This document shows, one piece after another, positions 54,866 through 61,507 of a DNA stretch of 64,000 nt. Every line of letters starts with the position of its first letter. The stretch's first letter is position 1. The DNA comes from Pseudomonas sp. JUb42 (GTDB lineage: Bacteria > Pseudomonadota > Gammaproteobacteria > Pseudomonadales > Pseudomonadaceae), in the NCBI RefSeq assembly GCF_024807945.1, contig NZ_JANUFD010000001.1, positions 620,001 to 684,000 of the forward strand. The letters run 5' to 3'. A program made the position numbers and the translations under genes. Below the pieces are notes generated by a model. That model had not been told where the DNA came from. It was given only the letters and a program-made list of their open reading frames with translations, and made no database searches.

Positions 54866-54925
54866 ATGAATAGGATGGATTCATGGGCAGCCCGGCCCGC
54901 CAAGAAAGGATGTCTTCATGTCTGA
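54866..54925 (+). CDS. possible 19-residue leader peptide upstream of ssuC
   Basis: An ATG at 54866 with a strong GGAGG site eight bases upstream opens a frame of 19 codons (MNRMDSWAARPAKKGCLHV). Its stop codon lies within ssuC, seven bases beyond the ssuC ATG at 54918, so translation would be coupled. It contains one cysteine and two methionines, in contrast to the sulfur-poor enzymes. ssuC also has its own AGGA site, so the peptide may be chance. No conservation can be checked here. Confidence 0.35.
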   Translation: MNRMDSWAARPAKKGCLHV

Positions 54926-55778
54926 AACCACCCTCGATCCCGATTCGTCGGCGTTCCTCACCGTCAACAAGACCGAACAGTCCGCCGCCTCCCGCGCGGC
55001 CCGGCAACGCAGCTGGCGCGCGCCGGATTTCATCGTGCGGTTGATCAGCCCCCTCGTGCTGCTCCTGCTTTGGGAGCTGGCCTCCCAGACCGGTCTGCTG
55101 CCGAGTCGCGTGATCGCCGCCCCGTCGCAGATTGGCGGCACGCTTTGGTCGATGATCATTTCCGGCGAACTGGGTAAACACCTGTGGGTGTCCCTGCAAC
55201 GGGCGCTGCTGGGGCTGAGCATCGGTGTCAGTATCGGTGTGGTCGCGGCGCTGATCAGCGGTCTGTCGAAGAAGGGCGAGGTGATTCTGGATTCACCGTT
55301 GCAGATGCTGCGCACCATTCCCTCTCTGGCTTTGGTGCCGCTGTTCATTCTCTGGTTCGGCATCGGCGAGTTCACCAAGGTGGCGCTGATCGTCATCGGT
55401 ACCACCTTCCCGGTGTACCTCAATCTGTTCGCCGGTATCCGCAATATCGACCCCAAGCTGATCGAGGCCGCCAACACCCTGGGGCTTGGCCGGCGCGAAC
55501 TGATCTGGCACGTCATCCTGCCGGGCTCGTTGCCCTCATTTTTTGTCGGCCTGCGCTACTCCCTGGGGATTTCCTGGCTGGCCCTGGTGTTCGTCGAACA
55601 GATCAACACCACTGCGGGCATCGGCTACCTGGCCAGTGACGCCCGCGACTTCATGCGCACTGACGTCATTGTTATCTGCCTGCTGATCTACAGCGTCCTG
55701 GGCCTGGTGATCGACGGCATCATTCGCACGCTGGAGCGTTTCGCCCTGGCCTGGCGCCCGACTTTCGTGAGGAATTGA
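54918..55778 (+). CDS. SsuC-type sulfonate ABC transporter permease
   Basis: A 286-residue inner-membrane protein with about six helices after a 35-residue cytoplasmic N-terminus. The BPD-transporter coupling motif is EAANTLGLGRRELIWHVILPGSLPSFFVGLRYSLG (given in part: EAANTLGLG, then VILPGSLP). Typical SsuC/TauC segments such as RTIPSLALVPLFILWFG are present. It is followed three bases after its stop by the ATPase gene and then by a binding protein, so it is the first transporter gene of an ssuCBA-type operon. Only one cysteine. Confidence 0.9.
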   Translation: MSETTLDPDSSAFLTVNKTEQSAASRAARQRSWRAPDFIVRLISPLVLLLLWELASQTGLLPSRVIAAPSQIGGTLWSMIISGELGKHLWVSLQRALLGLSIGVSIGVVAALISGLSKKGEVILDSPLQMLRTIPSLALVPLFILWFGIGEFTKVALIVIGTTFPVYLNLFAGIRNIDPKLIEAANTLGLGRRELIWHVILPGSLPSFFVGLRYSLGISWLALVFVEQINTTAGIGYLASDARDFMRTDVIVICLLIYSVLGLVIDGIIRTLERFALAWRPTFVRN

Positions 55779-55780
55779 AC

Positions 55781-56605
55781 ATGGCTGCTCTTGACCTTCT
55801 GCACCCCGAATCACTGCCTGCAACGCCGGCGCCGGTACAACTGCGCAACGTGGTGCGCCAGTTCGGCACGCAACGGGTGATCGACGGCCTCGATCTGGAT
55901 ATCGCACCGGGCGAATTCGTCGCCTTGCTGGGCGCCAGCGGTTCCGGCAAGACCACCTTGCTGCGCGCCCTGGCCGGGCTGGACAGCATCGACAGCGGCC
56001 AATTGCGCGTGCCTCTGGCTCGGGCGGCGGTATTTCAGGAGCCGCGCCTGATGCCGTGGAAAAGTGCCTGGCGCAACGTGGTGCTGGGCCTGCGCATCGG
56101 CAATGCCAAGGCGCGTGCCCTGGAAGCGCTGACCGAAGTGGGCCTGGCCCATCGCCTCAACGCTTTCCCGGCCACCCTGTCTGGTGGCGAGGCCCAGCGC
56201 GTGGCCCTGGCCCGTGGCCTGGTGCGTGAACCGAAACTGCTGTTGCTCGACGAACCCTTCGCCGCCCTCGACGCCCTGACCCGCATCCGCATGCATCAAC
56301 TGATTATCGATCTGTGGCGCAAGCACACCCCGGCGGTGCTGTTGGTAACCCACGATGTCGACGAAGCCATTCTGCTGGCTGACCGGGTCATCGTTCTCGA
56401 CCAGGGCCGGATTGCCGATCAAGTGCATATCGATCTGCCGCGCCAGCGTGACAGCGGCCAGGCCGGGTTCCAGGCCATTCGTTCGCGCCTGCTGGGCCTG
56501 CTCGGCGTACAGACTGCCGCCGCCCATGGCGTCGAACCGATCACGCCTGAAGTACAGACAGAACCCGCGTCGCAACCACTGCGACGGATTGCCAACGCTC
56601 GTTGA
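55781..56605 (+). CDS. SsuB-type sulfonate ABC transporter ATPase
   Basis: A 274-residue ABC ATPase. Walker A is GASGSGKTT, the Q loop is [11 protein letters not shown] (as in SsuB and TauB), the signature is [15 protein letters not shown], Walker B is [15 protein letters not shown] and the H loop is [13 protein letters not shown]-terminal extension of about 40 residues follows. AGGA lies eight bases before the ATG. It pairs with the SsuC-type permease. No cysteine and three methionines. Confidence 0.92.
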   Translation: MAALDLLHPESLPATPAPVQLRNVVRQFGTQRVIDGLDLDIAPGEFVALLGASGSGKTTLLRALAGLDSIDSGQLRVPLARAAVFQEPRLMPWKSAWRNVVLGLRIGNAKARALEALTEVGLAHRLNAFPATLSGGEAQRVALARGLVREPKLLLLDEPFAALDALTRIRMHQLIIDLWRKHTPAVLLVTHDVDEAILLADRVIVLDQGRIADQVHIDLPRQRDSGQAGFQAIRSRLLGLLGVQTAAAHGVEPITPEVQTEPASQPLRRIANAR

Positions 56606-56631
56606 TTACTTTCTGCCAAGGATGTGCCCTG

Positions 56632-57612
56632 ATGCTGCTTCGCCCGGTTTTTCGCTCCATCGTTCTGCTGTCTGCCGTGTTGTTTTCCCTGACTGGCTGC
56701 GGAGGTGGAGGCGATAAACCGGCCGCCAACGCCAATCTGTCCGGGGTCAAGCTGATCCTCGGCGATCAGGCCAAGGGCCTGCGCACCATAGTCGAGGCCT
56801 CCCATGCCTTTGATGGCCTGCCCTATCAAGTGGAATGGGCCAACTTCCAGGGTGCGGCGCCGCTGTTCGAAGCCCTGCGCGCCGGAGCGGTGGACCTGGC
56901 GCCGGCGGGGGACACCCCGGTATTGGCGGCGGCCACGGGCGGCGCGCCACTGCGGATCGTCGCGGTACGGCGCAGTCAGTCGCGCAGCATCGCCATTCTG
57001 GTGCCCAAGGATTCGCCGATCCACAGCGTCGCCGACCTCAAGGGCCGCAACGTAGTGGTGTCCTCGGCCCGGGGCAGCATTTCCCAATACCTGCTGATAC
57101 GCGCCCTGGCCAATGCCGGGGTCAACGAGAATGACGTGAAGATCGGCTTCGTTCTGCCTACCGACGCCCTGTCGGCATTCAATGCGGGCAAGATCGAGGC
57201 CTGGGCGACCTTCGGCATCTATCAGGCCTTCGCCGAAGAAGCCGGGGCGCGGGTCCTGATCAGCGGCGAAGGCATCAACACCGGCCTGACCTTCATCACC
57301 GCCTCCGATGCCGTCCTCAGCGACGCCCTGCGCCGCCAGGCCCTCAACGACGTCCTGCAACGCATGGCCAAGGCCTTCGACTGGGCCCGCAACAACCCCG
57401 ACGAATACGCAAAAATCTTCGCCAAGACCAACGATATCCCTCTGCCGGTTTCACAACGCCTGCATAGCTGGGGGCTGGAAGCACTGCTGCCGGTGGAAGA
57501 GCGGGATATCAAGGCACTGCAAGGCGTGGATGACCTGTTCGTCGAAAAGAAAATCTTCCCCAACGCGGTGGATGTGGCGAAGTTGGTGGACAGGGAGGCG
57601 TTTGCAAAATAA
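56632..57612 (+). CDS. SsuA-type substrate-binding lipoprotein 3
   Basis: A 326-residue binding protein, third gene of the ssuCB operon. The N-terminus is a lipoprotein signal with lipobox LTGC (C23, its only cysteine), so this one is membrane-tethered, unlike the two soluble paralogues. Fold motifs: VEASHAFDGLPY, FEALRAGAVDLAPAGDTPVL, AILVPKDSPIHSVADLKGRN and KIEAWATFGIYQAFAEE. It is closest in layout to the protein at 36489. AAGGA lies nine bases upstream of the ATG. It is likely to feed the SsuC/SsuB transporter with a sulfonate. Confidence 0.87.
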   Translation: MLLRPVFRSIVLLSAVLFSLTGCGGGGDKPAANANLSGVKLILGDQAKGLRTIVEASHAFDGLPYQVEWANFQGAAPLFEALRAGAVDLAPAGDTPVLAAATGGAPLRIVAVRRSQSRSIAILVPKDSPIHSVADLKGRNVVVSSARGSISQYLLIRALANAGVNENDVKIGFVLPTDALSAFNAGKIEAWATFGIYQAFAEEAGARVLISGEGINTGLTFITASDAVLSDALRRQALNDVLQRMAKAFDWARNNPDEYAKIFAKTNDIPLPVSQRLHSWGLEALLPVEERDIKALQGVDDLFVEKKIFPNAVDVAKLVDREAFAK

Positions 57613-57652
57613 GCGCGATCTGTGGGCGCGAGGGCTTGCCCGCGAATGATTC

Positions 57653-57754
57653 GACGCGGTGCATCTGATACACCGCGTCATATTCTTCGCGGGCAAGCCA
57701 CGCTCCCACAGGGTTGCGTGGTTTCGTTAGAGCCGGGCTTGGCCGCGAAGACCT
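57653..57754. repeat. 102-bp repeat unit, left of the bacteriocin module
   Basis: This unit differs at 6 of 102 positions from the unit at 61246-61347 in the same orientation. It contains a GACGCGGTG...CACCGCGTC hairpin and half of a GGCTTGCCCGCGAA-type REP. It is absent elsewhere in the window. Confidence 0.85.
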
Positions 57755-57884
57755 CACTGCGGTGTATCTGAATCTCCCGTCGTTCATTCGCGAACAAGTT
57801 AGCTTGCGCCTCCGATTATATCTTCATCTGAAAGAGTTGTAGTCCATATCTGTGGATGATTAAAAATATCCCGATATTTAAAAG

Positions 57885-57920
57885 ATCGCTGTCCATTAAA
57901 TGGCAGCGATTTTTTATTTT
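57885..57920 (+). terminator. orphan intrinsic terminator upstream of the bacteriocin gene
   Basis: ATCGCTG with CAGCGAT plus an inner CCA/TGG, one bulged base, followed by TTTTTATTTT. The nearest upstream gene ends 270 bases before, so it may end a small transcript or attenuate bacteriocin transcription. Confidence 0.7.
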
Positions 57921-58001
57921 ATCAATGGGGTAACTATATATATCAGATAGTTTTAATACCTTGGATACATTGCTGCCTCGCATACAAAAAAGGAGGTATG
58001 T

Positions 58002-59930
58002 ATGAGCAGTAATGGAAATAAAGGGCCGATTGAACTTCCCCCGATCATTGTTACGCCTGGTCCCGATAAACCATCATCCACAGGACGTCCCGGAGGCGGC
58101 GGTAGCAAAAATTGGACTATCACCCCGAGCGGAGGCGGATTTAGTGGTGGTTTTGGAGGGTCATCGAAGAAAAAGCGCAAACGTCAACGTAAAAGGAATG
58201 AAGCCCGGCGTAGAGAGCAAGCAGAACAAGCTGCACGTGAACAGGCACAAGCACAAGCCAGAGCGGATGCCGAGGCGCGTGCAAGGGCTGAAGCTCAAGC
58301 TCGTGCAGAAGCGGCAGCCCGCGCTCAGGCTGAACGAGAACAAGCGATTATCAGGCATGGGCAACGGGTCGAAAGTCTGACCCGTAGTTATCAAACGCAA
58401 AAGAGTGAGCTGGAACAGCGTTATGCAGAAAAGTCTGCAGATTTGTCTCGTGCGATTCAGTCTGAAATCAATCTTGCTGTCGATCCCTTAAATACACCTG
58501 TAAGCGGTCAAGAGCGGCTGACGCACATTGTCCGGCAAAAAGCGCATATCAATTATCTGGTTAATTCCAAGCGAGACGAACTTCGAAAAAGCAACAGTAT
58601 TGTCCAGGCGTTCAATGGCGGGGAGCCTGTCCTGCAATCAGCGGAACAGTATAAAAACCATCTTGAAGCGCGCAGTAACGTCGACTCCAACACTGCCCAG
58701 CAACTGCATCAATCGTGGCTGGAGTCTGCGACCCATGCCCATGAAGCGAAGCTGCTTGCCGAAGCGATAGCGCTACTGGAAAGCCAGTCTGCCGAGCTGT
58801 CCGCACAGCATGCGCAGTTGGCCGAAAAGATGGCCGAAGAGGGTATCTCTTCGATCCCGCCGCAACGACCGGCAGCGGATGCCTCGCGTCTTTGGGCCGT
58901 CATCGCACCCCCTGCCGCCGCTCCGGCAACGGCAGGAATGGGAAGTGTCTGGGGACAGGCCTCACAGATTGCCAGGCAGCAGTTCCTGCGTTCTGCAACG
59001 CGTGCGCTGAGTCGCAGCCCGCTGATGCTGGCCGCTTACTCGCCCAAGCTGGGTAACGGCGAATTACCCCCGCCGGTGTTGGGTGTTCCGCTTAGCCAGC
59101 TCGATCTCACGGATGGCCTGGATCTTGAGTTTGTCGCCAGCCGAAATGGCTCGGTCAATGTTCCCCATCGATTGCACCTGGCAGAAGACGGCGTCGCGCA
59201 ATGGGTCGCTGCCGACGGCGTCGAGGTCGGTAGCAAGGTCCGCGTCAGGTCGTTTACCTGGAACGCTGAAAATAATACTTACGAATTCATTCGTGATGGC
59301 GAAACCGAGCCCGCTCTAGTCTGGACGCCGATTGCCAGACCCCAGGACAGCTCGACCAGTACGCCGACCCAGGCGCCGCAGTTGCCAGTGGATCCGGGGG
59401 TATCCGTATCACCTGTTGTACCGGAGCTGGAGGTCTATCCGGAGGTTGTTCGGGGTTTTGATGACTATATTCTTATCTCTCCTCCTGGCTCTGGATTGCC
59501 GAACAGTTATTTACTGTTCAATACTCCACGGAATACACCGGGTATTGCCAGTGGTTATGGGAAGCCAGTTTCGGGTACCTGGTTGGGCGACAATCTTTCA
59601 AAGGAGGGCGCCGCTATTCCATCTCAAATCGCCGATCAGTTGCGAGGGCAGAGATTTAGCACGTTTGATCGACAGCGCGAGGCTATTTGGCGTGCCGTCG
59701 CTAGAGATCCAGAGTTGAGTAGGCAGTTCGACAGATATAATCTGGATGAAATGAGCAAGGGTAACGCTCCTTTTGCGCCAATGGTTGATCAAGTGGGTAA
59801 TCGAGTTAAATTCGAAATTCATCACCAACACTGGATTAAAAACGGCGGGGCTGTCTACGATATGGATAATATTGTTGTGTTGGCGCCCAAGCAACATATT
59901 GATACACATAAGCCTGGAGAACGACCTTGA
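58002..59930 (+). CDS. S-type-pyocin-like bacteriocin with colicin E9-type HNH DNase
   Basis: A 642-residue toxin. A Gly/Pro-rich disordered N-terminus (1-55) and a basic stretch (KKKRKRQRKR) are followed by a long Ala/Arg/Glu/Gln coiled coil (about 65-150), a further helical region (to 290), a pyocin-S domain (about 335-450), a proline-rich linker, and a colicin DNase domain (500-642). The HNH motif is clear: FEIHHQHW, then YDMDNIVV and PKQHIDTHK, matching colicin E9 closely. It would kill related bacteria by cutting DNA after import. AAGGAGG precedes the ATG by six bases. There is no lysis gene. The overlapping immunity gene follows. Confidence 0.93.
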   Translation: MSSNGNKGPIELPPIIVTPGPDKPSSTGRPGGGGSKNWTITPSGGGFSGGFGGSSKKKRKRQRKRNEARRREQAEQAAREQAQAQARADAEARARAEAQARAEAAARAQAEREQAIIRHGQRVESLTRSYQTQKSELEQRYAEKSADLSRAIQSEINLAVDPLNTPVSGQERLTHIVRQKAHINYLVNSKRDELRKSNSIVQAFNGGEPVLQSAEQYKNHLEARSNVDSNTAQQLHQSWLESATHAHEAKLLAEAIALLESQSAELSAQHAQLAEKMAEEGISSIPPQRPAADASRLWAVIAPPAAAPATAGMGSVWGQASQIARQQFLRSATRALSRSPLMLAAYSPKLGNGELPPPVLGVPLSQLDLTDGLDLEFVASRNGSVNVPHRLHLAEDGVAQWVAADGVEVGSKVRVRSFTWNAENNTYEFIRDGETEPALVWTPIARPQDSSTSTPTQAPQLPVDPGVSVSPVVPELEVYPEVVRGFDDYILISPPGSGLPNSYLLFNTPRNTPGIASGYGKPVSGTWLGDNLSKEGAAIPSQIADQLRGQRFSTFDRQREAIWRAVARDPELSRQFDRYNLDEMSKGNAPFAPMVDQVGNRVKFEIHHQHWIKNGGAVYDMDNIVVLAPKQHIDTHKPGERP

Positions 59931-60208
59931 ATATTGATTTCAGCAAAAAAATAACTGATTACACTGAGTTTGAGTTTCTTGAACTTCTCAATCATTTTTC
60001 TTACGGCAGAAACCATTTGGAAGGGAAGGAGCACGAGAAATCTACTATAGAGTTTGTAAAGTATTTTGTGGCGATTACAGAACATCCTGCGAAGTCCGAT
60101 GTGATTTTCTACCCCCGCGAAGGCCAGGAGGACAGCCCTGAAGGCATCCTCAAAGAAGTAAAAGAGTGGCGAGCACAAAATGGCAAACCCGGGTTTAAAG
60201 CTTCCTGA
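59927..60208 (+). CDS. colicin E9-type DNase immunity protein
   Basis: A 93-residue Im-family protein that binds and neutralises the DNase domain. The conserved helix III segment SDVIFYPREGQEDSPEGILK and the ending EWRAQNGKPGFK match Im2/Im9. The start is a TTG whose last two bases belong to the toxin's TGA stop (TTGA overlap), with GGAG eight bases upstream inside the toxin gene, so immunity translation depends on toxin translation. The base composition is AT-rich compared with the genome. Confidence 0.92.
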   Translation: MNIDFSKKITDYTEFEFLELLNHFSYGRNHLEGKEHEKSTIEFVKYFVAITEHPAKSDVIFYPREGQEDSPEGILKEVKEWRAQNGKPGFKAS

Positions 60209-60221
60209 ATTATCTTAATAA

Positions 60222-60254
60222 GGCCTGCCTGACTAAGTGTAAAGCCGGCAGGCC
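60222..60254 (+). terminator. hairpin after the immunity gene
   Basis: GGCCTGCC pairs with GGCAGGCC across a 17-base loop, 13 bases past the immunity stop. It lacks a long T run, so termination strength is uncertain. Confidence 0.5.
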
Positions 60255-60294
60255 ATAATACCATCACACTAAATTTTCAAGAGAGTTATCCATC

Positions 60295-61179
60295 ATGGAA
60301 GAATTCAATCACCATCTGCACCAACTACCTAATTTCCTGCAGGGCGAACTCCACGCTTATGTGGGTTCGACCCAAGGAATCTCCCCGGTTCAAATTGTCG
60401 CGCGTTATTGGGCGATGGCCAATCACCTGATTGGCGCCAAGCATGCCGGGCTTGATCCTGCCCATGTGGCAAACGTGCAGTTCATGTGGGGCAATGTTCA
60501 GTCCAGCAAGGCCGACGTCGAAAACATGATGCAACTGCGCAGCCTGCCGGGGCATGGCGCGACAGATTTCTACTCGATGACGGTCAATGCCAACTTCTTT
60601 TTGCAGTGCATCCGCTTCCTGACCCAGTTCCGCGATGCAATGGCTGGCCTTCAGCCTCGGCTGGAAGAGCAGGAGCGTCAGGAGGCCCGGCGTCGAGCTG
60701 AGCAGGAGGCTGCGCGCGAGCGAGCCCGGCTTCAGGCCGAGGAAGCGGTACGTCAGTTGGCGCAACGTCAGGCCGAAGAGGCAGCGGCGGCTCGCCGACG
60801 TGCAGAAGAAGCCGCCCTGCAACTGGCTCAGCGGCAGATCGAGGAAGCCGCCAGGGCGTTGGCTCAACGCAAGGCTGAGGAGCAGGCGCTGCAGGCAGCC
60901 CGTGAGGCGCTGGAGCAGGCGGTGGGCGAAACGGCTGTCGAAGCTGGGCCCACTGATTCGTTGCCATCGGCAGAGACCTCCGTTGAGGGTCGTGGCGATA
61001 CGAGGTCGGTTGTTCACGTGGTGGCAGGGCCCAAAATGAGCGCGGAAGTCGAAAAGGCTGTGCTTGAGCTGCAAAAGGATATCGAGCGAGCTGTTCTGGC
61101 GTTTGCCGGCGTGTTGAGTGCTCAGGCGGGGGCTTCGAACCCGGCTGTATTGGCTGAACTGCGCTATACCGGCGCTTGA
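60295..61179 (+). CDS. unknown coiled-coil protein linked to the bacteriocin
   Basis: A 294-residue soluble protein with no recognised family. The N-terminal globular part (1-118) starts MEEFNHHLHQLPNFLQGELH. Residues 122-215 form a charged Ala/Arg/Glu/Gln helix with the repeated block LAQRxxEE at 155, 177 and 189, similar in composition to residues 65-120 of the bacteriocin. A spacer and a C-terminal helix (EVEKAVLELQKDIERAVLAF) follow. It is on the same strand, 86 bp after the immunity gene, inside the same repeat-bounded module. It may be an accessory, a second adhesive protein or unrelated cargo. Confidence 0.7.
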   Translation: MEEFNHHLHQLPNFLQGELHAYVGSTQGISPVQIVARYWAMANHLIGAKHAGLDPAHVANVQFMWGNVQSSKADVENMMQLRSLPGHGATDFYSMTVNANFFLQCIRFLTQFRDAMAGLQPRLEEQERQEARRRAEQEAARERARLQAEEAVRQLAQRQAEEAAAARRRAEEAALQLAQRQIEEAARALAQRKAEEQALQAAREALEQAVGETAVEAGPTDSLPSAETSVEGRGDTRSVVHVVAGPKMSAEVEKAVLELQKDIERAVLAFAGVLSAQAGASNPAVLAELRYTGA

Positions 61180-61245
61180 TGAGAGGCGGTGTATCAGGCG
61201 CACCACCTCACATGTAGGAGCCAACTTGTTGGTGATGGAGCGGTT

Positions 61246-61488
61246 GACGCGGCGCAACTGATACACCGCGTCATATTCTTCGCGGGCAAGCCTCGCTCCC
61301 ACAGGTTTGCGTGGTTTCGTTGGAGCCGGGCTTGCCCGCGAAGACCTCGACGCGGTGCATCTGATACACCGCGTCATATTCTTCGCGGCCAGGCCTCGCT
61401 CCCACAGGTTTGGGTGGTTTGGTTGGAGCCGGGCTTGCCCGCGAAGGCCTCGACGCGGTGCATCGGATACACCGCGTTCGCTCTCACG
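61246..61488. repeat. tandem 103-bp repeats, right of the bacteriocin module
   Basis: Two full 102-bp units (61246-61347 and 61349-61450, 7 differences) and the start of a third (from 61452) follow one another with a 103-bp period. Each has the GACGCGG...CCGCGTC hairpin and a CTTCGCGGGCAAGCC REP half. The same unit lies at 57653 in direct orientation. Confidence 0.88.
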
Positions 61489-61507
61489 GGGCTGTCTCCG
61501 TCACCCG

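Larger units (their letters stand above)
57613..58001. other. 389-bp region before the bacteriocin gene
   Basis: The first 160 bases are REP DNA including the 102-bp unit. The rest is markedly AT-rich and holds a perfect AAATATC-CC-GATATTT palindrome (57864-57879), an orphan terminator (57885-57920) and the bacteriocin promoter region. I could not identify a LexA or PrtN (P-box) site with confidence. Confidence 0.6.

Noticed and set aside
57780..58001. LexA box or PrtN P-box upstream of the bacteriocin
   Set aside because: AT-rich stretches such as CTATATATATCAG only partly resemble LexA sites and do not have the CTG-N10-CAG form; no repeated P-box could be read.
58002..61179. Bacteriocin module as part of a prophage or R-type tailocin
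   Set aside because: No tail, lysis, holin or phage regulatory genes are present on either side.
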